The notes under the pieces: generated by a model
Told to the model about the DNA's origin: nothing
The model's input: the letters and a program-made list of their open reading frames with translations, nothing else
Databases searched by the model: none
Shown: piece by piece, positions 35,673-45,191 of the stretch
Position numbering within the stretch: the first letter of the stretch is position 1
Layout of the letters: each line of letters begins with the position of its first letter
Source of the DNA: Paenibacillus sp. FSL H7-0326
GTDB lineage: Bacteria > Bacillota > Bacilli > Paenibacillales > Paenibacillaceae
Length of the DNA stretch: 64,000 bases
NCBI RefSeq assembly: GCF_001955535.1
Contig: NZ_MPVN01000001.1
Coordinates: forward strand, 372,001-436,000
Direction: 5' to 3'
Position numbers and translations under genes: made by a program

Positions 35673-35713
35673 GCCATCCCTATGCATGATACTTACATGT
35701 CTTTAGGAATGGC
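35673..35713 (-). other. Stem-loop between GH2 and GH9 genes
   Basis: GCCATCCCTA and TAGGAATGGC pair over ten bases allowing one G:T, with a U-rich TTCTTCTATCG after it on the minus strand. It could be a weak terminator that lowers GH9 expression relative to GH2. Confidence 0.4.
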
Positions 35714-35758
35714 CTCTTTTGAAAAACACAAATGGACTGCAATTGAGTTATTGATTGT

Positions 35759-38326
35759 TTATTTGTTCAATAAATGAGTGGCTTTAATGAAATCTGACAT
35801 GGAGCGAACGACCACTTTACCTGGTGATGCCGCTGCAAAAGCTTGTTCTCCATAAGTACGGGAAGCAAACGATACTTCTTTTACTTCACCTGGGAGCAAG
35901 TCGAAGAAATTGTCACTGAATACACCTTCGGCTTCACTATCCAGCCATACCTGCTTCGCCAGCATATTGGATTCCAAGACAAAGCGAGTTCCACTCGAGC
36001 CTTCGACTTCAGTGATCTTCACTTCAGCAGCGCCCAGCTTCAAATCCTTGAATGGAACAAAATAGTGACGCTGCACATCAACGACTTGACCGTTAACCAA
36101 GAGTTTAGCAACGGCCGTTGTACGTTCCGGATCATGACCTTGAAGCAGCTTCGCAAGTGAGAGAGACAGAACGAGATTCGTCGCATTCCCCGGATTACTT
36201 ACCGCATATGTCTCGGTATGATGAACCGTACCGTCAAAATCGACAACTCGGATTTGCAGTTCACCTTCTATTGGACGGAGCAGATCGGACAGCAAGTAGA
36301 AGTCAACTTGGTTATCCTTGGTTCCGTCAATGGAGATCATTTCGTCGGCAAAGCTGCGTTTAGCGTAATATTGCAGTGCTTTCCAATTGCCGTAATAGTC
36401 CATTCCTGCCCAAGAAGCGACAGGCCACGTATCGTTCATCTGCCAATATAATGTTCCCATAACAAATGGTCTGTTTCTGCGGTGTGCCTCAATGGCCATC
36501 TTCATTGCATCCGCTTGGAGCACCTGGCTCATATAGAGGAAGGAAGGAAAATCCTTCGGCTCTGTCATATACATATCCATATATTCTTTGATGAGGCGGT
36601 TTCCATCCCCATTCTTCTGATGGGCGCGCATCACTTCGGAAGTCAGCTCAAGATCCGACTCTGTTGCATAACGAAGAACAGATTTGTGCTCAGGGAAGGA
36701 TTGGAATCCATATTCACTCATGAAACGGCCCAATTTGATATTGTAATTCTCGAAAGGCTCCGTGTTATGCCATACTCCCCAATAATGGACATCCCCTTCG
36801 ATTGAGCTGGTAGAAGCATGCTGGTTAATATCGTTAGTAACCGAAACAATCGGTGATGATGGCCAATAATCTGTACCTGGAACGAGTTCTGACAATACTT
36901 CTGGGAGCAGTTTATGGAAGACAGCTTCATAATCGGCCCAGATTTTCTCACGCTGCTCGTGCGTATAATCCTTTTTCCAGCCCCAGCCAGCATCTTCATT
37001 GTAGTGCGCCCAAGCCGAGTCAATCTCGTTGTTTCCGCACCAGAGTGCGATACTTGGATGGTTGCGTAAACGCTTGACATTGTCGATCGCTTCATGACGA
37101 ACACTCGTAAGGAATGCTTCATCACCCGGGTACATACTGCAGGCAAACATGAAGTCCTGCCATACCAGGATTCCATATTCGTCACACAGCTCATAGAAGA
37201 CGTCCTGCTCATAAATACCGCCGCCCCATACACGAAGCATGTTCATATTGGAAGCTGCTGCAGATTCAATCTCATGTCTGTAGCGCTCACGGGTTACCTC
37301 TGTAACGAAGCTGTCGTTAGGAATATGGTTAGCCCCTTTAGCAAACACCGGAACCCCATTGAGCTCAAAATAGAAGGATCTGCCGTATTCATCCTTATCA
37401 CGGACGAGACGAATGCTGCGCAGCCCCGTTTTTACAGAAGCTTCAGCTAGTGCTGTTCCAGCATCCTGATCCAGCACCTGAGCGGTGAACGTGTACAAGT
37501 GGGCTTCCCCAAGACCTCTGGACCACCATAATTTAGGATTCTTGATATTCAGTGCAATTTCTACTTTCTGAAGTCCTGGTACCAGGGAAACCTTCTCACT
37601 CCACTCTCCTTGCTCTGTAGCAATGCGAATGACTCTGTCGCCTGGCTGATCTGCCGTGATCTCTAGAATGGCGGTCAGAGCAGCGGCCTCCTTCGTTACT
37701 ACCTGCTGGTGAATATACAGGTCTGCTATGCGGACACCCGTCCAGGCTCTCAGCTCAACCTCACGCCATATACCGCTCGTTACAAATCTCGGACCCCAGT
37801 CCCAGCCGTAGTGATAAGGCGCTTTTCTAGCAAAGATGCTTACTCTCTTATTGCCGAGTTCTCCTACCTCAGACTGATCATTCGAAGCTGGAAGCGCGTA
37901 TCCGAGTGCTTCAAGCTTGGGCAAATCCTCGTTGATCGGAGAACGGAATACGATTCTCAGTTTATTGCCTTCTGATTTGGCGTAAGGCTTAATATCCGCT
38001 TCCCACGTGCGGAACATATTGTCTGCGGATAAGACATGCTTATCATTAATGAACACTTCCGCATATGTATCAAGCCCGTTAAATACGAGCTCAATATGCT
38101 CCTTCTCCAGCAGTTCATTTGGTATATCAAACAGGGTTTTATATTCCCAGTCTTTTTTATCAATCCATTGAACAAGCTTTTCATTCGTACCATAGAACGG
38201 GTCAGGAATCTGGCCATTTCGCAGCAGATCCGTATGAACACATCCCGGAACTACGGCTGGCAGCCATTCTTCTCCTTCACACGATTTAAATGTCCAGTCA
38301 TTTAGCAGCAGCTTCGATTCATGCAT
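35759..38326 (-). CDS. GH2-family exo-beta-mannosidase
   Basis: A cytosolic enzyme of 855 residues releasing mannose from the non-reducing end of manno-oligosaccharides. N-terminal sugar-binding domain with PAVVPGCVHTDLL and VFNGLDTYAEVFIND, the ARKAPYHYGWDWGPR loop typical of beta-mannosidases, acid/base Glu in LWCGNNEID and nucleophile Glu in FMSEYGFQSFPE. No signal peptide. GGAGGG precedes ATG. It follows the transporter genes after a 255-base gap with its own inverted-repeat operator candidate. Confidence 0.94.
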   Translation of the reverse strand: MHESKLLLNDWTFKSCEGEEWLPAVVPGCVHTDLLRNGQIPDPFYGTNEKLVQWIDKKDWEYKTLFDIPNELLEKEHIELVFNGLDTYAEVFINDKHVLSADNMFRTWEADIKPYAKSEGNKLRIVFRSPINEDLPKLEALGYALPASNDQSEVGELGNKRVSIFARKAPYHYGWDWGPRFVTSGIWREVELRAWTGVRIADLYIHQQVVTKEAAALTAILEITADQPGDRVIRIATEQGEWSEKVSLVPGLQKVEIALNIKNPKLWWSRGLGEAHLYTFTAQVLDQDAGTALAEASVKTGLRSIRLVRDKDEYGRSFYFELNGVPVFAKGANHIPNDSFVTEVTRERYRHEIESAAASNMNMLRVWGGGIYEQDVFYELCDEYGILVWQDFMFACSMYPGDEAFLTSVRHEAIDNVKRLRNHPSIALWCGNNEIDSAWAHYNEDAGWGWKKDYTHEQREKIWADYEAVFHKLLPEVLSELVPGTDYWPSSPIVSVTNDINQHASTSSIEGDVHYWGVWHNTEPFENYNIKLGRFMSEYGFQSFPEHKSVLRYATESDLELTSEVMRAHQKNGDGNRLIKEYMDMYMTEPKDFPSFLYMSQVLQADAMKMAIEAHRRNRPFVMGTLYWQMNDTWPVASWAGMDYYGNWKALQYYAKRSFADEMISIDGTKDNQVDFYLLSDLLRPIEGELQIRVVDFDGTVHHTETYAVSNPGNATNLVLSLSLAKLLQGHDPERTTAVAKLLVNGQVVDVQRHYFVPFKDLKLGAAEVKITEVEGSSGTRFVLESNMLAKQVWLDSEAEGVFSDNFFDLLPGEVKEVSFASRTYGEQAFAAASPGKVVVRSMSDFIKATHLLNK

Positions 38327-38448
38327 GGTTTAGGAACCCTCCAAATGTGTTATATTCGAATCCATTTCATAATACTATTTGGGATGACTTATAAAATAGA
38401 TTCATTTCTGAAACCTATTGTCTCATGGAATCGACAACACTTCAATCA

Positions 38449-38486
38449 TTTTGTTATCCTAACAATATATATTTTAGATAACAAAA
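38449..38486. promoter_or_regulatory. Operator-like inverted repeat upstream of beta-mannosidase
   Basis: TTTTGTTATC (38449-38458) and GATAACAAAA (38477-38486) are perfect reverse complements 18 bases apart, and CTAA/TTAG extends the pairing with one bulge. The gap 38327-38581 otherwise shows only AT-rich promoter-like sequence. The same ATAACAAA core recurs near the SBP and LacI promoters. Confidence 0.5.
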
Positions 38487-38581
38487 CAAAACATCAGATA
38501 AGTTCGGGTTTCCAACATATAGAGTTGTGACTGAAATATTACATGCGCGGCATAAGTGGGTTGTTCTAACGCTTAACGATC

Positions 38582-39583
38582 TTAACCAACTACACCCGTA
38601 CGCTCCACACTTTCGACAAAGTAGCGCTGTACGAATAGGTACAAAATGATCAGTGGGGCAATCGCCAGCAGGATCCCTGTATCCACAATCATTGCTACAT
38701 GGTTTGGATCCGCCTTAATGTCTGTACCCGACAATCCCATCAGCTGAGGAATAATCAGATTAACCTGCGAAGGAAGCGAAGCAACCTTCAAAGACATCAG
38801 ACTGCTGTCGCTCATGAACAAGGATGGATAGAAGGTATCATTGTACGTCCACACAAATGAGAACAGCATGACAGTAATCATCGGAGGAATGGCGTTTGGG
38901 AGCATGATTCGGATAAAGGTCTTGATTCCGCCTGCTCCATCAATCAGGGCCGCCTCCTCGATCTCCTTCGGCAGACCCTTAAAGAACTGGCGGAAAATAT
39001 AGATAAACAACCCCGCCTTTAGTCCGGTCGCAGTAGCCGCTGTGATCATAGAGGGCCAGTACGTATTTAAGAGATTGACTCCTTCTTTACCTGTTAACAA
39101 AGTAATCATGCCTAAGATATCAAAGTTTCTAAAATGGAGGTACATCGGTACCATCAGTGTACTGGAAGGTACCAGGATGGTCAGAATCACCGCACCAAAC
39201 AATATTTTACTCCCCGGGAATTCAAATCTGGCAAAGCCGTAACCGGCGAGAGCCGTGGATAATGTCGTCAGCAGCATGATAACGACAACATAAACCATCG
39301 TGCTCCCAAGCAGAGGGAAATAGTTCATTACCTCAGCTGCAAGCTTAATATTATCCAGTGTAAAGTTCACCGGTATCATATAGATTGTCGGATTATATAT
39401 ATCTACTTTATCTTTAAAAGCTGTAGATACCTTCATCATGATGGGATAGAGGATGACAAAGGAAATGCCGATTATGAGCAAATAACGAAAGATGTCCCAG
39501 AGCACGTTCATCACTTTGTTTTTCGTGCGCTGCATTCGAAATACGACCGCTTCGCTGCGTCCGATTCTTTTGATTTCCTGCAT
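38582..39583 (-). CDS. Carbohydrate ABC transporter permease (MalG type), pair 2
   Basis: A 333-residue inner subunit of a CUT1-type sugar importer with six membrane helices (first: LLIIGISFVILYPIMM). The ATPase-contact EAA loop is EEAALIDGAGGIKTFIRIML. Between helices 3 and 4 and near the C-terminus it has extra insertions (TGKEGVNLLNTYWPS and QLMGLSGTDIKADPN) compared with ordinary MalG-like proteins. ATG 39583 follows AGGTGGTGAGG; the earlier TTG at 39604 is rejected. It is the last gene of the transporter operon. Confidence 0.9.
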   Translation of the reverse strand: MQEIKRIGRSEAVVFRMQRTKNKVMNVLWDIFRYLLIIGISFVILYPIMMKVSTAFKDKVDIYNPTIYMIPVNFTLDNIKLAAEVMNYFPLLGSTMVYVVVIMLLTTLSTALAGYGFARFEFPGSKILFGAVILTILVPSSTLMVPMYLHFRNFDILGMITLLTGKEGVNLLNTYWPSMITAATATGLKAGLFIYIFRQFFKGLPKEIEEAALIDGAGGIKTFIRIMLPNAIPPMITVMLFSFVWTYNDTFYPSLFMSDSSLMSLKVASLPSQVNLIIPQLMGLSGTDIKADPNHVAMIVDTGILLAIAPLIILYLFVQRYFVESVERTGVVG

Positions 39584-39610
39584 GAATACCTCACCACCTA
39601 ACAAGACGGA

Positions 39611-40510
39611 TTAATTGTAATGAACGCGCTTCGATATAAAGAACCCAATGAAGAAGAGCAATAGGCCGACTACGACCGTGTAGATCCATGACATCGACGC
39701 GCTCAGCCCGAAATTCTGCGTCTGAAATGCGGTCGTGTAGATCGTTTGAGTAATTGGACTTGTTGTAAAGGAATCGATCACCGTATAGATGACATTCGTC
39801 AGAATCAAGGGACTGACCATCGGAAACGTAATCTTCCAGAAGGATTCATAGCCTGTTGCGCCTTCAATCTTGGCTACTTCATACATTGAGCTAGGGACAG
39901 ATTGCAGGGCTGCAAGGAAGATAAGGATCTGTACCCCCGAGCTGCGAATAATATCGTAAATTCGCATTACGGCATCCACAATGTACTCGGTGATAACAAG
40001 GGGTAACCCCGCCTCATTCAACAATTGGACCATGGACAGTGTATTAAACTGAGAAGAGGCTCCGGCCGTTTCTTCCGCCACGGTTGCATTACCGATTAGG
40101 TTAATTAGTCCTGAAGCTTCTGCAGATGCGACTGCACCAGATGCCAGGATCACGGGTAGGAAGAAGATCGCTCTCGCCAGTCCTCTTCCTCTAAACTTTT
40201 GATTAAGCAGCACTGCCGAAAACAGGCTGAAAAACAGAATAAGCGGAACATTAACGATCATTTGCAATACAGATTCTGTCAGAATACGGTTGTAGTTTGC
40301 ATCGATGAGCAGCGCTTCTTTGAAGTTGCTCCAGCCAACATACGCCAGCTCATAGCCTTGAGAAACTACCGTCAGCTCACTAAGACTGAACCGAATGGAC
40401 TGGATCATAGGTGTAAGAAATAGAAAGATAAAGCCAAGCAGCCAGGGCGAAATGAAAATGATGCCAAGAAGTGATCTCTTCTGAGACAAGGTTATACGGC
40501 GTGTTCTCAT
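39611..40510 (-). CDS. Carbohydrate ABC transporter permease (MalF type), pair 2
   Basis: A 299-residue permease with six helices (IFISPWLLGFIFLFLTPMI at the start) and an EAA loop, YEVAKIEGATGYESFWKITF. A large insertion of about 50 residues between helices 3 and 4 (SGLINLIGNATVAEETAG) is notable. Its ATG overlaps the DUF5696 stop as ATGA, so the two are coupled in translation. Partner of the downstream MalG-type permease. No ATPase gene is present in the locus. Confidence 0.9.
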   Translation of the reverse strand: MRTRRITLSQKRSLLGIIFISPWLLGFIFLFLTPMIQSIRFSLSELTVVSQGYELAYVGWSNFKEALLIDANYNRILTESVLQMIVNVPLILFFSLFSAVLLNQKFRGRGLARAIFFLPVILASGAVASAEASGLINLIGNATVAEETAGASSQFNTLSMVQLLNEAGLPLVITEYIVDAVMRIYDIIRSSGVQILIFLAALQSVPSSMYEVAKIEGATGYESFWKITFPMVSPLILTNVIYTVIDSFTTSPITQTIYTTAFQTQNFGLSASMSWIYTVVVGLLLFFIGFFISKRVHYN

Positions 40511-43080
40511 GATGGGTCACCGCCTATTACATAGTCCTGTGCTGGAATTCTGACTCCGCGAGCCACCACAGTCTCCGAATTATAATTAATCAATATGGAA
40601 GCTCCGTTACTGTATTTCACCTCAACGACACCAGGCTGATGAACAATCCGATCCTGCATCTTCTCGGTCCGGAGCGGACCCAGCACCTGATTCACTTCGT
40701 CGTACATAGATACGGCATCATCGATCCAGTTGGAATACTCGGCTGAGTACATATAATCATACCGGGTGTATTTCAGCTCTGAAGAAGTGTTCGCTGTCCA
40801 TAGAAAATGCGGAGCGGAGCCAAGCTCCAGGCTGTACAGAAGCTGGTGCCTCATATTGGCTGCGGCCGTAAGATTGACCGGATCTCCTGCATAATCGATA
40901 TACCCGTGAATGACCATCTGATAGAAAGGCACCGATTCATCTGTCAGGTTAAATCTGCTGGAGGATTCCGGTATGTTGACAAGATGCTGAGCATATTGCA
41001 ATGCATAGGCGTTCCCTCCGCTGATCATCAAATTCGGATATTCTTCTGCCAGCAGGCCGATTTGCTCTTCTACGATCGCTCTCGCCGTATTTCGGAAGAT
41101 TAAGCTGTTGTTACGATAGTCAGAATGCAGTGTACTTCCCAAATCGCGAAGCGCAAGAGCCGACAATTCCTTCTTGCGGTACTGCTCCATAAATTGAGCG
41201 GTTACATCCGGAAGCTTGGCAGGAGACAGCAGATAATATTCATCCTGCAGTAGGGACATTCGATTAAGCGATCTGTCATACGGTGAGAGCTCTGCTGCTT
41301 CTTTGGTTATAAAGCGGGAAGCGTCACTAGACGATCGAAAACCTTTGCCATTGTCATAGACCTGTTGAAAGGCTACGTCAGGATACAGCTCTCCCCCTGT
41401 ACGATTCAGCTGCTCCTGCAGTGCATTCAGCTCCCGGTCTTTGCCTAACTCAGAGGTGTTCAATTTGACAGGAAGCTCGTGCTCAAGCCCCGCTCCGAAC
41501 CATCCCAAGTACTGCATTTGAATATTGGAGATGCTCTGTGCCTGCAATTCTGCAGCAATGCCCTGTGCCTCTTTGAAAGTGGTCATCGGTACGGTTGCAT
41601 TATAAGGTACACCCAGAAAGGATTGCTGTTTATCAATCGCTCCCACAATATCGACATAGAATGGGATGTCCTCTTGATCGGATAGAGGCTGAAGAACACC
41701 TTGTTCTACAAGCATTGTTTGATAAGCTTGAGCCATTCCAGAGTAGCTTGCACCGTCACCTGACAAAAAGCTGTATTTCACACGAATATCACCATTATAT
41801 TTTTCGCTTGACAGCAGCTGGATTTCTTGAACCTTACTTCCTGTGTACAGCTCCAGCTCATCATCTCCCCGCACAGCATATCGGCTGAACACGTGATTGA
41901 AGGAATTTTGTTTACCGCTGATATCGGCAGCGATGCTGGCATTTCCTTCCCCTTCCTCAATGACCGCGATGAATGCATGATCACCTGATTTCAAGCCAAA
42001 CACCGGTAAGCGGGCGGGTTCAGCAATTTGAGCTCTCGTTCTGCTGTTATCATTCGGATCCTGTCCATAGACGGGCTGAACATACTGCGGCTCTTTTACT
42101 TTACCGTTATCAAAATGGATAAGGCTGCCTGAGCCATCAGGCACAAGCATATAGCCATCCTGACCAGAGATTGCAGCCCCGAAGTAGGAGAGCAAATCCA
42201 AGGTTTGAATTTGATGCCCTTCACTTTCCTCCAGCTGGGAGAGCGGAACGGTTACCATGAGGGCATCCCCTTCCAGACGGTATTCCACAGGAATGAGAAA
42301 CTTCGGTTTATCCGCGGACCCTCCGGGTCCACCAATCCCGTTCTCTTCATTGTCGTAAGCTAAATCTTCTGGCGTATATCCTGCCTGCTCGAAGGCTGCC
42401 AGCATCTTGCGGAGCACGAGTGGCCGCTCGACCTGCGTATCCGCCCTTTCCACGACCTCAGGATTAGCATCCTGCACCAGATAGCGGGTCTCCACATAGC
42501 TTGCGGTCACCTCATCCAGTTTGCTCAGCACTTTTTCCTGCAGCCTTTGTTTACTAATAAATTTGGGAAGCGCATCGATCCCAAGCTCTGCATCCCCAAG
42601 GGTATATTCAATACGTACACCATCCTTAATGCCTTGTAATTCGAACTGTCCATTGGAAATGCTGTACTTGTAATTCGTATACGTATCTAGAACGCCCAGT
42701 GTATTGCGAAATGAGACCGAGACCTGGGAGGCGATGGATTCTTTTTCAAAGGCAGTAGCAATACTATCCTCTTCCATCTCCGGCGGGTTACTGTACCAGA
42801 TCTCTCCTGACCGATGATCCTTCACTGCAATCACTGTCGTATCTTCATTAATGTACAAGCTTAAGCTGTCATTCTTGGCTGCAAGAGCCATTCCAGCTAC
42901 ACCCTCTGTCGAATCCTGAAGCGGTGTGAATGGTTCTGCTCCTGAATCAGCGGATGCTGACACATATGACTCAGGATTTACCCCGGATAATTTTCCACTT
43001 AGCACGATAAAGCAGAGAATACTGACCAGCACGAGCGCGCAAGCCAGCACAGCTGTATATTTCCATTTACGAGATGACAC
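40507..43080 (-). CDS. DUF5696-type membrane-anchored protein, possibly glycosidase-like
   Basis: An 857-residue protein anchored by one N-terminal helix (TAVLACALVLVSILCFIVL), with the rest outside. Residues about 60-430 look like a beta-rich sandwich (GEIWYSNPPE, GYMLVPDGSGSLIHF). Residues about 470-840 look like an alpha/beta barrel (FYVDIVGAIDKQ, IQMQYLGWFGAG, ELYPDVAFQQVYD, LMISGGNAYAL). The order is reminiscent of GH31/36/101-like enzymes, but this is my inference; no activity is established for the family. GTG start with AAGGAGG. It sits between YIP1 and permease pair 2 and is coupled to the latter. Confidence 0.8.
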   Translation of the reverse strand: MSSRKWKYTAVLACALVLVSILCFIVLSGKLSGVNPESYVSASADSGAEPFTPLQDSTEGVAGMALAAKNDSLSLYINEDTTVIAVKDHRSGEIWYSNPPEMEEDSIATAFEKESIASQVSVSFRNTLGVLDTYTNYKYSISNGQFELQGIKDGVRIEYTLGDAELGIDALPKFISKQRLQEKVLSKLDEVTASYVETRYLVQDANPEVVERADTQVERPLVLRKMLAAFEQAGYTPEDLAYDNEENGIGGPGGSADKPKFLIPVEYRLEGDALMVTVPLSQLEESEGHQIQTLDLLSYFGAAISGQDGYMLVPDGSGSLIHFDNGKVKEPQYVQPVYGQDPNDNSRTRAQIAEPARLPVFGLKSGDHAFIAVIEEGEGNASIAADISGKQNSFNHVFSRYAVRGDDELELYTGSKVQEIQLLSSEKYNGDIRVKYSFLSGDGASYSGMAQAYQTMLVEQGVLQPLSDQEDIPFYVDIVGAIDKQQSFLGVPYNATVPMTTFKEAQGIAAELQAQSISNIQMQYLGWFGAGLEHELPVKLNTSELGKDRELNALQEQLNRTGGELYPDVAFQQVYDNGKGFRSSSDASRFITKEAAELSPYDRSLNRMSLLQDEYYLLSPAKLPDVTAQFMEQYRKKELSALALRDLGSTLHSDYRNNSLIFRNTARAIVEEQIGLLAEEYPNLMISGGNAYALQYAQHLVNIPESSSRFNLTDESVPFYQMVIHGYIDYAGDPVNLTAAANMRHQLLYSLELGSAPHFLWTANTSSELKYTRYDYMYSAEYSNWIDDAVSMYDEVNQVLGPLRTEKMQDRIVHQPGVVEVKYSNGASILINYNSETVVARGVRIPAQDYVIGGDPS

Positions 43081-43095
43081 CAGACTTACGCCTCC

Positions 43096-43716
43096 TTAAG
43101 ATCGGAATATGAGCTCACGGTAAATGTTGGTTACAAATTCAATGATCTGTTGGATCAGACTCATCACCAGCGTGCCCAGAAATACGATAATCGCCATAAC
43201 GACGATGGTCAGCAGAATCGTTACAATCGTCTTCGTTGCTGTGTATTGATGTACTGTCATGATGCCCACAAACAGCAGGTAGATGAACCAGATGGCCGCT
43301 ACGGTATTCAGCAAATAATAAAATGCGGTCTCCTCCTGCGTCATAAATCGGCTGATCAAAGTCATGGGCAAGTACACCAGGATCATCGGGATGAGTGCAT
43401 AAGCGGTGGCGTTAACTATTTCACGAAACTTCCCCTCCCCTTCCATAAGTGTCGTAATGGACCAATTAGATACACACCACAGGATAAAAGGAAACACGAC
43501 GTACTGGAGCTCAGCCAGGCTGTTTAATGTTCTAGGATCGTTGAAGTTAACCAGAAACCCGGCAAATTGACGCTGTATAACCATCGTTATAAATAGAAGA
43601 AATAGAATGGTAATCGCAACTCTCAGTTTTCCTTTCCCCTCATATTTAAGATCCCAATACCCTTCAAACGGATGGATGATGAGATGGAGAGGAAACTTAA
43701 TAAAATCCTGCTTCAT
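43096..43716 (-). CDS. YIP1-family membrane protein
   Basis: A 206-residue integral membrane protein with about five helices: VAITILFLLFITMVI, VVFPFILWCVSNW, ALIPMILVYLPMTLI, IWFIYLLFVGIMTV and ILLTIVVMAIIVFLG. The N-terminus HPFEGYWDLKYEGKG and the TTLMEGEGKFREI loop are typical of bacterial YIP1-like proteins. AAGGAGG precedes ATG 43716. The gene overlaps the end of the NHL gene by 20 bases. Its role in a sugar-import operon is unknown; it may be a scaffold for the neighbouring anchored proteins. Confidence 0.82.
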   Translation of the reverse strand: MKQDFIKFPLHLIIHPFEGYWDLKYEGKGKLRVAITILFLLFITMVIQRQFAGFLVNFNDPRTLNSLAELQYVVFPFILWCVSNWSITTLMEGEGKFREIVNATAYALIPMILVYLPMTLISRFMTQEETAFYYLLNTVAAIWFIYLLFVGIMTVHQYTATKTIVTILLTIVVMAIIVFLGTLVMSLIQQIIEFVTNIYRELIFRS

Positions 43717-45178
43717 GCTGCTCTTTCCTCCTTTTACGCCAGGATTTCGACCATCTGTATCCGGCAAACACGATGACGGCTGTTGTGCCGATCGTTAATA
43801 TCGTACCGAAATGCTCCTGCAGCACTTCCTTTCGGTACCTCTTAAAGGCAACCGAGTAATTTTTACGATCCATTCCCAGCTTAAAATGCTCCATCGCTTC
43901 CTTATTTTCCTTCGCATATAAGAGAGATTTTCCGATTCCGATGTAAGCGATATCATAATTCGCGTTCAATCTCAGCACTTCTCTCCACTTGGCTACTGAA
44001 GCCTCATCATCCCCGTTGTAATGCGCGGTGACAGCATCGTTAATGGCACTTCCATAGCTGGTCGGAGAGAAGAGTGTGATGGTTTCTTTGCCTTGGTCGA
44101 GGACAATATGCTGATTCCCCAGCTTCTCTATAGCGACTGGTGTACTAAAGGTTCCGACCTGTGTTCCTATTCCGCCGTAAATATATAGCAAATTGCCTTC
44201 ATGGTCATATGTGAAGATACGCCCTCTGAGTGAATCCAGCACACTATACATGCCGTTTCCCTGATATTTGATATCTACTAATTTGGAGGGTCCTCCATTG
44301 ACTCCTATGGACCGATATCGGATATCTCCTTTCACATCAAAATACCCATACCTTTTGAGCACATCCTCACCTGAAGGATTCAGACGCTTAATCGGGGTGC
44401 TCGAGCCAGGATCAATATTCGTTGCATATACGAAACCTTTCTCCCCCATATCAATATTGGAGAATTCTGTCGGAATGTATAATGCCATCTGATTCTTCTG
44501 TGCATCGGTAGCGATGAGACGCCATAAATAGTCAACAAAATTGCGGCGTACCTGTATTGTTCCGACGTAACCAATGAATTCACCCGACTCATCAAACTGC
44601 AGAATCCCCTCGTATGCTCCCCGGGATGTGACAAATACCCGTCCGGCATCATCCACCGCCAGCTTTAACGGAACGAAGGAGAAGCTGGCTCCGAGCACCT
44701 CGGACTGTGGGTTCTCAATCGTTTTGATCCATTCTCCTTCTGGGGACAAAATAACGATTCGCTTGTTCTCCGTATCTGCAATATATAGGTCTCCTGCTTT
44801 ATTCACCGTGATGCCAGTAGGCATATTAAAGGTCTGCTCCGCTCCGTCCATGCTGTAATCGGAGAAGATTCGATCTACTGTCCAATCCTTATTTAGAACG
44901 ACAATGCGATGATTCCCTGTATCCGCAATATAGATCTTGCCTTCACTGCTTACAAAGATGTCCTGCGGAGATACGAAGCCTCCAATGCCGAGATCAACTC
45001 CCGATATGCTTCTGTCCGGCAGAAATGCATCGGGAGCCGGTACAGCTTCTTCATAATAATTATAGGTATAGCTTTCGTATGGAGCCTTGGCCGCTACCGC
45101 TGAAGGAGCGGAACAGAGCAGCGCTGCTGATATTAAGGCAATGCAATATCGCTTCAACCTTCGTTTATAAGCATGCAA
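43697..45178 (-). CDS. NHL-propeller/TPR protein with C-terminal membrane anchor
   Basis: A 493-residue protein: signal peptide (CIALISAALLCSAPSAVAA, about 12-30), then a six-bladed NHL-type propeller with repeats such as QDIFVSSEGKIYIADTGNHR and GITVNKAGDLYIADTENKR. After about residue 380 comes a helical TPR-like part (WREVLRLNANYDIAYIGIGK), then one helix, ILTIGTTAVIVFAGY, and a basic cytosolic tail. The propeller should therefore face outside. The start is TTG, nine bases after AGGAGG. Probably binds glycans or proteins near the permeases. Confidence 0.82.
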   Translation of the reverse strand: MHAYKRRLKRYCIALISAALLCSAPSAVAAKAPYESYTYNYYEEAVPAPDAFLPDRSISGVDLGIGGFVSPQDIFVSSEGKIYIADTGNHRIVVLNKDWTVDRIFSDYSMDGAEQTFNMPTGITVNKAGDLYIADTENKRIVILSPEGEWIKTIENPQSEVLGASFSFVPLKLAVDDAGRVFVTSRGAYEGILQFDESGEFIGYVGTIQVRRNFVDYLWRLIATDAQKNQMALYIPTEFSNIDMGEKGFVYATNIDPGSSTPIKRLNPSGEDVLKRYGYFDVKGDIRYRSIGVNGGPSKLVDIKYQGNGMYSVLDSLRGRIFTYDHEGNLLYIYGGIGTQVGTFSTPVAIEKLGNQHIVLDQGKETITLFSPTSYGSAINDAVTAHYNGDDEASVAKWREVLRLNANYDIAYIGIGKSLLYAKENKEAMEHFKLGMDRKNYSVAFKRYRKEVLQEHFGTILTIGTTAVIVFAGYRWSKSWRKRRKEQHEAGFY

Positions 45179-45191
45179 GTTCTTATCCCTC

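Noticed and set aside
36718-37233. 171-codon minus-strand frame inside the beta-mannosidase gene
   Set aside because: Lies in a shifted frame of a clearly coding GH2 gene; composition (rich in Ser, Arg, Thr, Met) is typical of an out-of-frame shadow.
38555-38580. cre site downstream of permease pair 2 (TCTAACGCTTAACG)
   Set aside because: Only the central part fits the consensus and it lies just past the stop codon of the last permease gene, where CcpA control is not expected.
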